A stretch of 64,000 bases of DNA from Cupriavidus sp. U2 (GTDB lineage: Bacteria; Pseudomonadota; Gammaproteobacteria; Burkholderiales; Burkholderiaceae): the NCBI RefSeq assembly GCF_009663685.2, contig NZ_RCOG02000012.1, positions 248,846-312,845 of the forward strand, read 5' to 3'. Position numbers and translations under genes: made by a program. Position 1 is the stretch's first letter. The number at the start of each line of letters is the position of its first letter. Shown piece after piece: positions 8,328-17,411 of this stretch. The notes under the pieces are model-generated. The model was not told the origin of the DNA, ran no database searches, and saw nothing but the letters and a program-made list of their open reading frames with translations.

Positions 8328-9880
8328 CCACCACCATCTTCGTTCCGCGCGACTCCACCGCGCTGGCGCTGGGTGCCGACGAGGTGGCGCAGGCCATCGC
8401 CGCCGAAGCCGCACGGCGCGGCGCCGACGTGCGTATCGTGCGCAACGGCTCGCGCGGCATGTTCTGGCTGGAACCGCTGGTCGAGGTACAGACCGCTGCC
8501 GGACGCACGGCGTACGGCCCGGTGACGGCAGACGACGTCGCCGCGCTGTTCGACGCCGGCTTGCTGACCGGCGGCCAGCATGCACTGGCGCTCGGGCTGA
8601 CCGACGAGATTCCGTTCCTGAAGCAGCAGGAGCGCCTGACCTTTGCCCGCGTGGGCATCACCGATCCCCTGTCGCTCGACGACTACATCGCCCACGAGGG
8701 CTATGCCGGCCTGACGCGCGCGCTGACCATGGAGCCCGCGCAGATCGTGCAGGAGGTGCTCGACTCCGGCCTGCGGGGTCGGGGCGGCGCGGCGTTTCCG
8801 ACCGGCATCAAATGGAAGACCGTGCTGGCTGCGCAGTCGCCGGTCAAGTACATCGTCTGCAACGCCGACGAAGGTGACTCGGGCACGTTCTCCGACCGCA
8901 TGGTCATGGAAGACGACCCGTTCATGCTGATCGAGGGCATGACGATCGCCGGCCTGGCCGTGGGCGCCGAGTCCGGCTACATCTACACGCGCTCCGAATA
9001 CCCGCACGCGATTGCCGCCACCGAGGCCGCCATCGCCACCGCCACGCAGGCCGGCTGGCTGGGCGACAACATCCGGGGCAGCGGCAAGCGGTTCACGCTG
9101 GAAGTCCGCAAGGGCGCCGGCGCCTATGTATGCGGCGAGGAAACCGCGCTGCTGGAAAGCCTGGAGGGCAAGCGGGGCGTGGTGCGCGCCAAGCCGCCCC
9201 TGCCGGCGCTGAAGGGGCTGTTCGGCCAGCCCACCGTGATCAACAACGTGATCTCGCTGGCCACGGTGCCGGTGATTCTGGCGCGCGGCGCCAGGTTCTA
9301 CCAGGACTTCGGCATGGGCCGCTCGCGCGGCACGCTGCCGTTCCAGCTGGCCGGCAATATCCGGCAGGGCGGTCTGGTGGAAAAGGCGTTCGGCGTGACG
9401 CTGCGCGAGCTGATGTTCGACTTCGGCGGCGGCACCCGCAGCGGCCGGGCCATCCGGGCCGTGCAGGTGGGCGGCCCGCTGGGTGCCTACCTGCCCGAGT
9501 CGCGCTTCGATGCGCCGCTCGACTACGAGGCCTATGCCGCGTTTGGCGCGGTGGTGGGCCACGGCGGCATCGTTGTGTTCGACGAGACCGTGGACATGGC
9601 AAAGATGGCCCGCTATGCCATGGAGTTCTGCGCCATCGAGTCGTGCGGCAAGTGCACGCCGTGCCGGATCGGATCGACGCGTGGCGTCGAGGTGATCGAC
9701 CGCATCATCGCGGGCGACCAGCCCGTGAAGCATGTGGCGCTGGTGCGCGACCTGTGCGACACGATGCTGGCGGGTTCGTTGTGCGCGATGGGCGGCATGA
9801 CGCCGTACCCGGTGCTGTCCGCGCTGAACGAATTCCCCGAGGACTTCGGCTTGTCGGCCAAGCCGGCCCGCGCCGCCTGA
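8324..9880 (+). CDS. fdsB: NAD-dependent formate dehydrogenase beta subunit FdsB (FMN, NADH site)
   Basis: A 518-residue NuoF-like subunit that reduces NAD+. After a thioredoxin-like N-terminal region of about 120 residues comes the flavin/NADH-binding domain, with GRGGAAFPTGIKW from about residue 151 and NADEGDSGTFSDR. The C-terminal [4Fe-4S] site shows SCGKCTPCR near residue 440 and the fourth ligand in SLCAMGG. The ATG overlaps the fdsG stop (ATGA), and SD-like AGGAGG lies upstream within fdsG. Length agrees with the C. necator subunit. Confidence 0.95.
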   Translation: MTTTIFVPRDSTALALGADEVAQAIAAEAARRGADVRIVRNGSRGMFWLEPLVEVQTAAGRTAYGPVTADDVAALFDAGLLTGGQHALALGLTDEIPFLKQQERLTFARVGITDPLSLDDYIAHEGYAGLTRALTMEPAQIVQEVLDSGLRGRGGAAFPTGIKWKTVLAAQSPVKYIVCNADEGDSGTFSDRMVMEDDPFMLIEGMTIAGLAVGAESGYIYTRSEYPHAIAATEAAIATATQAGWLGDNIRGSGKRFTLEVRKGAGAYVCGEETALLESLEGKRGVVRAKPPLPALKGLFGQPTVINNVISLATVPVILARGARFYQDFGMGRSRGTLPFQLAGNIRQGGLVEKAFGVTLRELMFDFGGGTRSGRAIRAVQVGGPLGAYLPESRFDAPLDYEAYAAFGAVVGHGGIVVFDETVDMAKMARYAMEFCAIESCGKCTPCRIGSTRGVEVIDRIIAGDQPVKHVALVRDLCDTMLAGSLCAMGGMTPYPVLSALNEFPEDFGLSAKPARAA

Positions 9881-9953
9881 ACGGTATTCAAGAACCGACG
9901 CACCCCTCAGGGGCGCGCATCCACAAAAAGCAGTGCATTACGGGAGACATCCC

Positions 9954-12827
9954 TTGAACGCTCGCGACGATTTCGACTACGGCACCCCGGCCATCGATTC
10001 CGACACTCTGGTCACGCTGGAGATCGATGGGGTATCCGTCACCGTGCCGGCCGGCACCTCTGTCATGCGCGCCTCTGCCGAAGCCGGCATTGGCGTGCCC
10101 AAGCTCTGCGCCACCGATTCCCTGGAACCGTTCGGCTCGTGCCGGCTGTGTCTGGTGGAGATCGAAGGCCGGCGCGGCTATCCGGCCTCGTGCACCACCC
10201 CCGTGGAACCGGGCATGAAGGTGCGCACGCAAAGCGGCAAGCTGGGCGAACTGCGCCGTGGCGTGATGGAGCTCTATATCTCCGATCACCCGCTCGACTG
10301 CCTGACCTGCCCGACCAACGGCAACTGCGAACTGCAGGACATGGCCGGCGTGGTGGGCCTGCGCGAAGTGCGCTACGCGGACGGCGCCGGCGGTGCCGCC
10401 CCGATCGCCACGCACACGCACATGAAGAAGGACGAGTCGAACCCGTATTTCACATACGACCCGTCCAAGTGCATCGTCTGCAACCGCTGCGTACGGGCCT
10501 GCGAGGAAACCCAGGGCACCTTCGCGCTGACCATCAGCGGCCGGGGCTTTGATTCGCGCGTGTCCGCCGGCACCAGCCAGCCGTTCATGGAATCGGACTG
10601 CGTGTCGTGCGGCGCCTGCGTGCAGGCGTGCCCGACCGCCACGTTGACCGAGACGTCGGTGATCCAGCTGGGCCAGCCGTCGCACAACGTGGTGACCACG
10701 TGCGCGTACTGCGGCGTGGGCTGCTCGTTCAAGGCCGAGATGAAGGGCAACGAGGTGGTGCGCATGGTCCCGCACAAGGACGGCGCGGCCAACGAAGGCC
10801 ACGCCTGCGTGAAGGGCCGCTTCGCCTGGGGCTATGCCACGCACAAGGACCGCATCCTCAAGCCGATGATCCGCGCGAAGATCACCGATCCCTGGCGCGA
10901 AGTGTCGTGGGAAGAGGCCATCGGCTACGCCGCGTCGCAGTTCAAGCGCATCCAGGCCGAACACGGCACCGATTCGATCGGCGGCATCGTGTCGTCGCGC
11001 TGCACCAACGAGGAAGGCTACCTGGTGCAGAAGCTGGTGCGTGCGGCGTTCGGCAACAACAACGTCGATACCTGCGCACGGGTTTGTCATTCGCCGACCG
11101 GCTATGGTCTGAAGACCACGCTGGGCGAATCGGCGGGCACCCAGACGTTCCGCTCGGTGGCCAAGTCCGACGTGATCATGGTGATCGGCGCCAACCCGAC
11201 CGACGGCCACCCGGTGTTCGGCTCGCGCATGAAGCGCCGCCTGCGGGCGGGCGCCAAGCTGATCGTCGTGGATCCGCGCCAGATCGATCTGGTGGATTCG
11301 CCGCACATCCGTGCCGACTATCACCTGCAGCTGCGCCCGGGTACCAACGTTGCCGTGGTCACGGCGATGGCCCACGTGATCGTCACCGAAGGCCTGCTGG
11401 CCGAGCAGTTCATCGCCGAGCGTTGCGAGGACCGCGCGTTCCAGCAATGGCGCGACTTCGTGGCCCTGCCCGAGAACTCGCCGGAAGTGCTGGAGGCGTC
11501 CACCGGCGTGCCGGCCGAAACGCTGCGCGGCGCCGCGCGGCTCTACGCCACCGGCGGCAATGCAGCCATCTACTACGGCCTTGGCGTGACGGAACACGCG
11601 CAGGGCTCCACCACGGTGATGGGCATCGCCAACCTGGCCATGGCCACGGGCAACGTCGGCCGCGAAGGCGTGGGCGTGAACCCGCTGCGCGGCCAGAACA
11701 ACGTGCAGGGCTCGTGCGACATGGGATCGTTCCCGCACGAACTGCCGGGCTATCGCCATGTATCGGATTCGACCGTACGCAGCAGCTTCGAGGCCGCGTG
11801 GGGCGTGGGCATCAACCCCGAGCCGGGCCTGCGTATCCCGAACATGTTCGAGGCCGCGCTGACCGGCACGTTCAAGGGCCTGTACTGCCAGGGCGAGGAT
11901 ATCGTCCAGTCGGACCCGAACACCCAGCACGTGGCCGAGGCGTTGTCGTCGATGGAATGCATCGTCGTGCAGGACATCTTCCTGAACGAGACGGCCAAGT
12001 ACGCGCACGTGTTCCTGCCCGGTTCGTCGTTCCTGGAAAAGGACGGCACGTTCACCAACGCCGAGCGTCGCATCTCGCGCGTGCGCAAGGTGATGCCGCC
12101 GCAGGCCGGCTATTCGGACTGGGAAGTGACGCTGCTGCTGTCGAAGGCGCTGGGCTATCCGATGGAGTACAAGCATCCGTCCGAGATCATGGACGAGATT
12201 GCGCGCCTGACGCCGACGTTCTCGGGCGTGAGCTACCAGAAGCTCGACGAACTGGGCAGCGTGCAGTGGCCGTGCAACGCCGAGGCGCCGCAGGGCACGC
12301 CGACCATGCACGTCGACGGATTCGTGCGCGGCAAGGGCAAGTTCATCATCACCAAGTACGTGCCGACCGACGAAAAGGTGACGCAGAAGTACCCGCTGCT
12401 GCTGACCACCGGCCGCATCCTGTCGCAGTACAACGTGGGCGCGCAGACGCGGCGCACGCACAACGTGCACTGGCACGACGAGGACCGGCTGGAGATCCAT
12501 CCCCATGATGCCGAGGAGCGTGGCATCAAGGACGGGGACTGGGTGGGCGTGCAGAGCCGGGCCGGCGAGACCGTGCTGCGAGCGATCGTCAGCCAGCGCA
12601 TGCAGCCGGGCGTGGTCTACACGACCTTCCACTTCCCCGAGTCGGGCGCCAACGTGATTACCACCGACAACTCGGACTGGGCCACCAACTGCCCCGAGTA
12701 CAAGGTGACGGCGGTGCAGGTGATGCCGGTGGCGCAGCCGTCCACCTGGCAGCGCAACTACCAGGCGTTCAACGAAGAGCAGCTTGGCCACCTGCGCGCG
12801 GCCAGCGAGACGGCGCAGGCGGGCTGA
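9954..12827 (+). CDS. fdsA: NAD-dependent formate dehydrogenase alpha subunit FdsA (Mo-bis-MGD)
   Basis: A 957-residue catalytic subunit. The N-terminus has a [2Fe-2S] ferredoxin fold (SLEPFGSCRLC) and NuoG-like [4Fe-4S] sites (CLTCPTNGNCELQ). Two ferredoxin-type motifs follow (CIVCNRCVRAC and CVSCGACVQAC), then CAYCGVGC, and finally the molybdopterin domain. The molybdenum ligand is Cys378 in ARVCHSPTG, so the enzyme uses cysteine, not selenocysteine. The start is the TTG at 9954 with GGGAGA seven bases upstream; this gives the expected length and MNARDDFDYGTP, whereas the upstream in-frame GTG at 9933 has no such site. Confidence 0.95.
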   Translation: MNARDDFDYGTPAIDSDTLVTLEIDGVSVTVPAGTSVMRASAEAGIGVPKLCATDSLEPFGSCRLCLVEIEGRRGYPASCTTPVEPGMKVRTQSGKLGELRRGVMELYISDHPLDCLTCPTNGNCELQDMAGVVGLREVRYADGAGGAAPIATHTHMKKDESNPYFTYDPSKCIVCNRCVRACEETQGTFALTISGRGFDSRVSAGTSQPFMESDCVSCGACVQACPTATLTETSVIQLGQPSHNVVTTCAYCGVGCSFKAEMKGNEVVRMVPHKDGAANEGHACVKGRFAWGYATHKDRILKPMIRAKITDPWREVSWEEAIGYAASQFKRIQAEHGTDSIGGIVSSRCTNEEGYLVQKLVRAAFGNNNVDTCARVCHSPTGYGLKTTLGESAGTQTFRSVAKSDVIMVIGANPTDGHPVFGSRMKRRLRAGAKLIVVDPRQIDLVDSPHIRADYHLQLRPGTNVAVVTAMAHVIVTEGLLAEQFIAERCEDRAFQQWRDFVALPENSPEVLEASTGVPAETLRGAARLYATGGNAAIYYGLGVTEHAQGSTTVMGIANLAMATGNVGREGVGVNPLRGQNNVQGSCDMGSFPHELPGYRHVSDSTVRSSFEAAWGVGINPEPGLRIPNMFEAALTGTFKGLYCQGEDIVQSDPNTQHVAEALSSMECIVVQDIFLNETAKYAHVFLPGSSFLEKDGTFTNAERRISRVRKVMPPQAGYSDWEVTLLLSKALGYPMEYKHPSEIMDEIARLTPTFSGVSYQKLDELGSVQWPCNAEAPQGTPTMHVDGFVRGKGKFIITKYVPTDEKVTQKYPLLLTTGRILSQYNVGAQTRRTHNVHWHDEDRLEIHPHDAEERGIKDGDWVGVQSRAGETVLRAIVSQRMQPGVVYTTFHFPESGANVITTDNSDWATNCPEYKVTAVQVMPVAQPSTWQRNYQAFNEEQLGHLRAASETAQAG

Positions 12828-12840
12828 CCCGGGAGCGGCG

Positions 12841-13689
12841 ATGAAACGCGACGTGCCATCTCCGGACAGCGCGGCCGGCACCGACGAGGTGCCGGCGCAG
12901 CGCACGTTCCCGGTCAGCCGCTGGCGTCACGGGGTGTTGACGGCCGAGGTCGATCATCTGGCCGAGGAAGTGCCGGTGGCGCTGGAGTTCAACGGCATCT
13001 CGCATGCGGTGATGCTGGCCACGCCGGCCGATCTGGAAGACTTCGCGCTGGGCTTCAGCCTCAGTGAAGGCATTGTGGCGGCCGCCAGCGACATCTACGG
13101 CGTTGACGTCGAGGCCGGCGCGCAGGGCATCACGGTCAAGGTCGAGATTGCCACGGGCGCCTTCGTCGAACTCAAGGGCCGCCGGCGGGCCATGGCCGGA
13201 CGTACCGGTTGCGGGCTTTGCGGCACCGAATCGCTGGACGAGGTCATGCGCATGCCGGAACCGGTGCGCAGCCAGGCCGAGTTCGATCCGCGCGTGTTCG
13301 AGCATGCGTTCGCGGTGCTGCACAAGCGTCAGGCGTTGCTGCGCGACACCGGCGCCACGCATGCGGCGGCGTGGATGCGGCCGAATGGCGAGGTGGCGCT
13401 GGTGCGCGAGGACGTGGGCCGGCACAACGCCCTGGACAAGCTGGCCGGCGCACTGGCCCGCGGCGGCCAGGAAGACATTGCGCGCGGCGCGGTCATCGTG
13501 ACCAGCCGCGCGAGCTACGAGATGGTGCAGAAGACCGCCGCCATCGGCGCCGGCGTGCTGGCGGCGGTGTCCGGTCCCACGGCCATGGCGGTGCGCCTGG
13601 CCGAGACGGCAGGCATCACGCTGGCCGGCTTCGTGCGGGGCGGCACCATGGTGGTCTACAGCCATCCTCAACGACTACATACTGGATAA
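12841..13689 (+). CDS. fdsC: FdsC, FdhD-family sulfurtransferase for formate dehydrogenase
   Basis: A 282-residue FdhD homologue, needed to activate formate dehydrogenase by transferring sulfur to the bis-MGD molybdenum centre and delivering the cofactor. The redox-active pair is in GRTGCGLCGTES (Cys124 and Cys127), matching the CxxC of FdhD. Later motifs include LVREDVGRHNALDK, TSRASYEM and the GPTAMAVRLAE stretch. The ATG follows GGGAGCGGCG, 13 bases after the fdsA stop. It is fourth in the operon, as in C. necator. Confidence 0.95.
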   Translation: MKRDVPSPDSAAGTDEVPAQRTFPVSRWRHGVLTAEVDHLAEEVPVALEFNGISHAVMLATPADLEDFALGFSLSEGIVAAASDIYGVDVEAGAQGITVKVEIATGAFVELKGRRRAMAGRTGCGLCGTESLDEVMRMPEPVRSQAEFDPRVFEHAFAVLHKRQALLRDTGATHAAAWMRPNGEVALVREDVGRHNALDKLAGALARGGQEDIARGAVIVTSRASYEMVQKTAAIGAGVLAAVSGPTAMAVRLAETAGITLAGFVRGGTMVVYSHPQRLHTG

Positions 13690-13698
13690 GGGTCTGGC

Positions 13699-13941
13699 AT
13701 GCATATCGAGAACCTGGTCAAGATGGCCAACCAGATCGGCAGCTTTTTCGAGGCGATGCCCGATCGCGAAGAGGCGCTGGCCGATATCGCCTCGCATATC
13801 AAGAAGTTCTGGGAACCCCGCATGAAGCGGGCGTTCCTGGCGCATATCGAAGCCGGCGGCGAGGGGGTGCACCCCATCGTCGTGGAGGCGGTGGCGCGTC
13901 ATCCCGAAATGCTCCAGATCGTCCTGCGGGCGGCGGCCTGA
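13699..13941 (+). CDS. fdsD: FdsD, small formate dehydrogenase accessory subunit
   Basis: An 80-residue protein that starts nine bases after the fdsC stop and closes the fdsGBACD operon. FdsD is a small accessory component required for full formate dehydrogenase activity; its exact role in the family is not well defined. The sequence is mostly helical, with FFEAMPDREEALADIASHIK and HIEAGGEGVHPIVVEAV. It has no cysteine and so no Fe-S ligand. Confidence 0.92.
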   Translation: MHIENLVKMANQIGSFFEAMPDREEALADIASHIKKFWEPRMKRAFLAHIEAGGEGVHPIVVEAVARHPEMLQIVLRAAA

Positions 13942-13962
13942 GGTTCGTCTTCGCCGCGCCTT

Positions 13963-14433
13963 CTACTTCCTCAGCCGGTAGAGCAGCTGCAGGATCGCCA
14001 GCCCGAACAGGGTGGCGATCACGGCCGTCGCTTCGCGGCCCAGCCCGCAGGCGACGCCGATGGCCGCCACGGTCCAGATGCTGGCCGCCGTGGTCAGGCC
14101 GCGCACATCCTCCCCGCTGTTCAGCTTGATGATCGCGCCGGCGCCCAGAAAGCCGATGCCGGACATCAGGCCCTGCAGCACGCGGCTCATGTCCGGCAAT
14201 GGCACGCCGGCCTGCAACGGCACCAGCACGAACAGCGCCGAGCCCATGGCCACCAGCATGTGAGTGCGCAGGCCGGCCGGCTTGCCCGCCGCTTCGCGCT
14301 CGTAGCCGATCAGCCCGCCCAGCAGCACGGCCAGCGTCAGGCGCAGCAGGATGCGCGTGAGTTCCTTGATGTCCGGCACGTCGGCAAATTCCGAGCGCAG
14401 CGTACCGTAGATATCGCCCCAGAGTCCTTCCAT
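13963..14433 (-). CDS. MgtC/SapB-family membrane protein
   Basis: A 156-residue inner-membrane protein with about four hydrophobic segments and the family signature GGLIGYEREAAGKPAGLRTH, followed by GIGFLGAGAI and GLTTAASIW. MgtC proteins are linked to growth at low Mg2+ and to control of ATP synthase or phosphate; the role of this short form is unknown. I chose the ATG at 14433 because GGAG lies seven bases upstream; an in-frame GTG at 14445 would add four residues. The gene converges on fdsD with about 20 bases between them and no clear terminator. Confidence 0.85.
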   Translation of the reverse strand: MEGLWGDIYGTLRSEFADVPDIKELTRILLRLTLAVLLGGLIGYEREAAGKPAGLRTHMLVAMGSALFVLVPLQAGVPLPDMSRVLQGLMSGIGFLGAGAIIKLNSGEDVRGLTTAASIWTVAAIGVACGLGREATAVIATLFGLAILQLLYRLRK

Positions 14434-14519
14434 GGCTGTCTCCACCCAGGCGTGTTTGGCTGGGGCAGGCTAGCATGCGGGGGCAGGGCGGCGCCGTCGG
14501 GCGCGCGCTGACAAGACGG

Positions 14520-15215
14520 TCAGCGCAGACGCAGCGGCTCCAGCAGCGCGGCGTCGTACTGGGCACGTGTGATCCGGCCCAGTTCCATCATCCGCAGCAG
14601 GATGTAGCTCTGCCGCTGCCGCGCCCGGCGCGGGTTCACCACGGGATTGTTGGCCGACGGTGCCTTGGGCAGACCGGCCAGCATCGCGCATTCGGCCAGC
14701 GACAGCTGGTCCACGGGCTTGCCGAAGTAGGTATCGGCGGCTTCCGAGAAGCCATAGGCGCCCTGGCCCAGGTAGATCTTGTTCAGGTAGAGCTCGAGGA
14801 TCTCGTCCTTGCTCAGCGCGTTTTCGATGCGGTACGCCAGCAGGATTTCGTAGAGCTTGCGCGTGTAGGTCTTCTTGCGCGACAGGAAGAAGTTGCGGGC
14901 CACCTGCATGGTGATGGTGGATGCGCCCTGCGACAGTTCGTCCGACAGGTTGGCGATGCCGGCGCGCATCACGCCCACATAGTCGACGCCATCATGCAGG
15001 TAGAAGCGGTCATCCTCGATGGCCACGACGGCCTCGGGCAGCGTGTGGGGGAAATCCGCCAGCCTGACGTAGCCCGGCGTCTGCCGGAAGGCCAGCATGG
15101 CGTCGAGCGACGGCAACTGCCGGTTGGCCATCAATACGGCGAATGCAACCAGCAACGTGCCGCCCACCACGGCGAGCAGCACGAATTTGACAAAGGCGGA
15201 CCAGATACGTTGCAT
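14520..15215 (-). CDS. Monofunctional GT51 peptidoglycan glycosyltransferase (PBP1A-like domain alone)
   Basis: A 231-residue protein with one N-terminal membrane anchor (about residues 8-28) followed by a complete GT51 domain that polymerises lipid II in the periplasm. The catalytic glutamate is in AIEDDRFYLHDGVD and the second conserved block is QGASTITMQVARNFFLSR. It ends shortly after the RRARQRQSYILLRMMELG block, just where a class A penicillin-binding protein would continue into its transpeptidase domain. Sequence style is closer to PBP1A than to MtgA, so it may derive from a truncated PBP1A. The ATG is clear; no frameshifted remainder is seen downstream. Confidence 0.85.
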   Translation of the reverse strand: MQRIWSAFVKFVLLAVVGGTLLVAFAVLMANRQLPSLDAMLAFRQTPGYVRLADFPHTLPEAVVAIEDDRFYLHDGVDYVGVMRAGIANLSDELSQGASTITMQVARNFFLSRKKTYTRKLYEILLAYRIENALSKDEILELYLNKIYLGQGAYGFSEAADTYFGKPVDQLSLAECAMLAGLPKAPSANNPVVNPRRARQRQSYILLRMMELGRITRAQYDAALLEPLRLR

Positions 15216-15362
15216 GGCGCGTATTGTGCCATTGCCAGAAGCGATACCGGATTTTCTGGCCGCTCCCAGGGCAGGGCCAGGGGCGCCCGCGCGCCCGCGC
15301 CGAGGGTATCTGGTGATAATCGGGGTGTCGTCGCCGTTGGCGATCTGAAATAATCGACGCCA

Positions 15363-16160
15363 ATGCCGAACATTTCAAGAGCCATGCAGATCGATAACCT
15401 TTATAGCGCGGCCGCCACAATGCGGCCTTGCCTGGACCTGGAAACCATCGCCAACGCGCGCGACCTCGGCGGGCTGACCGGGCATGCCGGGCGCCGGATT
15501 CGCCAGAACAAGCTGTACCGCAGCGCCAATCCGGCACTCGGTTGCGCCGCGGATCTCGACAAGCTGCACGCGTTGCAGCTCGACATCGTCGTCGATTTCC
15601 GGTCGTCCGGCGAGAAATCACCGGGCGAGCAGGCATTTGGCGAGCGTTTCGCGTGGCTGGCGGTGCCGGTACTCGATGGCGCGATGTCGATGGACGTATT
15701 GCTGCCGCGCCTGCGTGCGAGCAACGCCGCGCAGATGCACGGCTTCATGCTCGACGTGTATCGCGATTTTCCGGTGCGGTACCGCGACGCTTTCCGCACG
15801 TTCCTGCGGCACGCCGAAGCGGGCAAGACGCTCTACTACCACTGCACCGCTGGCAAGGACCGCACCGGCTTTGCGTCGCTGCTGCTGCTGGGCGCACTCG
15901 GCGTGTCCCAGGACGATATCGTGGCCAACTACCTCGAGTCGAACCACTGGAACCAGCGATTCAATGAAAAGATGCTGGCCGGCGTCGCGCAGATCGGCGT
16001 GACGGCCGAGGCGATGCTGCCGCTGCTGGAAGTGCGCCCCGAGTACATCGAGGCATCGATGGATGCCATCACCGCGACATACGGCGGCCTGGAGCGCTTT
16101 CTGTCCGACGACCTCGGCGTGGACACCGCATTGCTGCGGGCCCACTACCTCGCGCCATAG
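15363..16160 (+). CDS. Tyrosine-protein phosphatase-like protein (CX5R)
   Basis: A 265-residue cytosolic protein of the bacterial dual-specificity / phosphoinositide-type phosphatase family. The P-loop is HCTAGKDRTG (about residues 160-169) with nucleophilic Cys and phosphate-binding Arg, and the N-terminal NARDLGGL and LYRSANP motifs are typical of the group. The substrate is unknown; homologues act on phosphotyrosine, phosphoserine or lipid phosphates. The first ATG (15363) is kept, but a second at 15384 is equally possible. Its end meets the convergent ackA with 15 bases between. Confidence 0.85.
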   Translation: MPNISRAMQIDNLYSAAATMRPCLDLETIANARDLGGLTGHAGRRIRQNKLYRSANPALGCAADLDKLHALQLDIVVDFRSSGEKSPGEQAFGERFAWLAVPVLDGAMSMDVLLPRLRASNAAQMHGFMLDVYRDFPVRYRDAFRTFLRHAEAGKTLYYHCTAGKDRTGFASLLLLGALGVSQDDIVANYLESNHWNQRFNEKMLAGVAQIGVTAEAMLPLLEVRPEYIEASMDAITATYGGLERFLSDDLGVDTALLRAHYLAP

Positions 16161-16175
16161 CCCAACCCCCCAGTC

Positions 16176-17399
16176 TCAGGGTCCGCCGCTCTCGCGCAGG
16201 ATACGCGCCGTAGACAGCGCGATCATGCCTTCCTCGTCGGTCGGCAACACCAGTACCGGGATGCGGCTGCTATCGCGGCTCACGCGCTGGCAGTTGTCGC
16301 CGTTGGCGGTGGGGTCCAGCGAAACGCCGAACAGTTCGGTCAGGTGCGCGCAGATGCGGGCGCGAATGTCGGGCGAGTTTGCGCCCACCCCGGCCGTGAA
16401 GACCAGGGCGTCCAGGCCGCCGAGCGTGACCGCGAGCTTGCCGATTTCCTGGGCCGCACGGTACGCGTAGAAATCGACGGCCAGCTTTGCACGCGGGGTG
16501 TCGCTGGCCAGCAGCGCCCGCATGTCGCTGCTGATGCCGGAGATGCCCTTCAGGCCTGACTGCCCATACAGCATCGACTGGATCGCATCGGGGCTCATGC
16601 CCTGCGCGGCAAGGTACAGCACCGCGCCGGGATCGATCGACCCGCAGCGCGTGCCCATGGGCATGCCGTCGAGCGCGGTCAGGCCCATGGTCGAATCCAC
16701 GCTCTTGCCGCCGTGCATCGCGCACAGGCTGGCACCGTTGCCCAGGTGCGCCACGATGACACGGCCTTCGGCCAGATCGGGCGCCACCTGCTTGAGGCGG
16801 CGCGCGATATACGCGTACGACAGCCCGTGAAAGCCGTAGCGCCGCACGCCCTGCTCGTAGTATTCATAGGGCAGCGCCATCAGCTGCGCCAGCTCGTCGC
16901 GGCCGACGTGGAACGCCGTGTCGAAGCAGGCCACCTGCAGCAGGTCGGGTGCCGCGGCGCGAATGGCACGGATCGCCGTCAGGTTGTGGGGCTGGTGCAA
17001 GGGCGCCAGCGGCACCAGCGTTTCGAGCCTGGCAATCACCGCGTCGTCGATGCGCACCGCATCGGCAAAGTCGCTGCCGCCATGCACGACGCGATGGCCG
17101 ATGGCCACCGGCGGCGTGTCGCGCAGCGCAACGCTCAGTGTCAGCCGGATCAGGCGGAAGGCGGCGTCGTGGTGGGGTACCTGCTCGACGGGAAATTTCT
17201 GATCGGTCACTTCGCGGCCGTCGGCCATGCGCGCCAGCAGGCGCGGTGCCACGCCGATGCCTTCGATCTGGCCATGCGCGGCCAGCGACGGCTGGATATC
17301 GACGTTCTCGTGCGCCGCGTCGGGCACCACGTAGATCGATACCTTGACGCTCGACGAACCGGCGTTGACGACGAGAATGACGGGATGTGGTGTGCTCAC
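16176..17399 (-). CDS. ackA: Acetate kinase AckA
   Basis: A 407-residue enzyme that interconverts acetate plus ATP and acetyl phosphate. Recognisable are the N-terminal VVNAGSSSVK, HRVVHGGSDF, FDTAFH and RYGFHGLSYAY, the LGNGASLCAM glycine loop and the C-terminal DALVFTAGVGANS block. The start is a GTG at 17399 with GAGGAG eight bases upstream. It lies 12 bases after the pta stop and is cotranscribed with it. Together the two enzymes link acetyl-CoA and acetate, which fits the acetaldehyde dehydrogenase nearby. Confidence 0.95.
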   Translation of the reverse strand: MSTPHPVILVVNAGSSSVKVSIYVVPDAAHENVDIQPSLAAHGQIEGIGVAPRLLARMADGREVTDQKFPVEQVPHHDAAFRLIRLTLSVALRDTPPVAIGHRVVHGGSDFADAVRIDDAVIARLETLVPLAPLHQPHNLTAIRAIRAAAPDLLQVACFDTAFHVGRDELAQLMALPYEYYEQGVRRYGFHGLSYAYIARRLKQVAPDLAEGRVIVAHLGNGASLCAMHGGKSVDSTMGLTALDGMPMGTRCGSIDPGAVLYLAAQGMSPDAIQSMLYGQSGLKGISGISSDMRALLASDTPRAKLAVDFYAYRAAQEIGKLAVTLGGLDALVFTAGVGANSPDIRARICAHLTELFGVSLDPTANGDNCQRVSRDSSRIPVLVLPTDEEGMIALSTARILRESGGP

Positions 17400-17411
17400 G
17401 CCAGGGTCTCC

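Noticed and set aside
9888-12905. A 1005-codon open frame on the minus strand
   Set aside because: It lies fully antisense to fdsA (and a few flanking bases). High GC in this genome leaves the opposite frame free of stops, and the translation is rich in His/Arg/Ala with no family likeness.
7809-13941. Possible selenocysteine in formate dehydrogenase
   Set aside because: The molybdenum ligand codon at 11085-11087 is TGT (Cys), and fdsA has no in-frame TGA before its stop.
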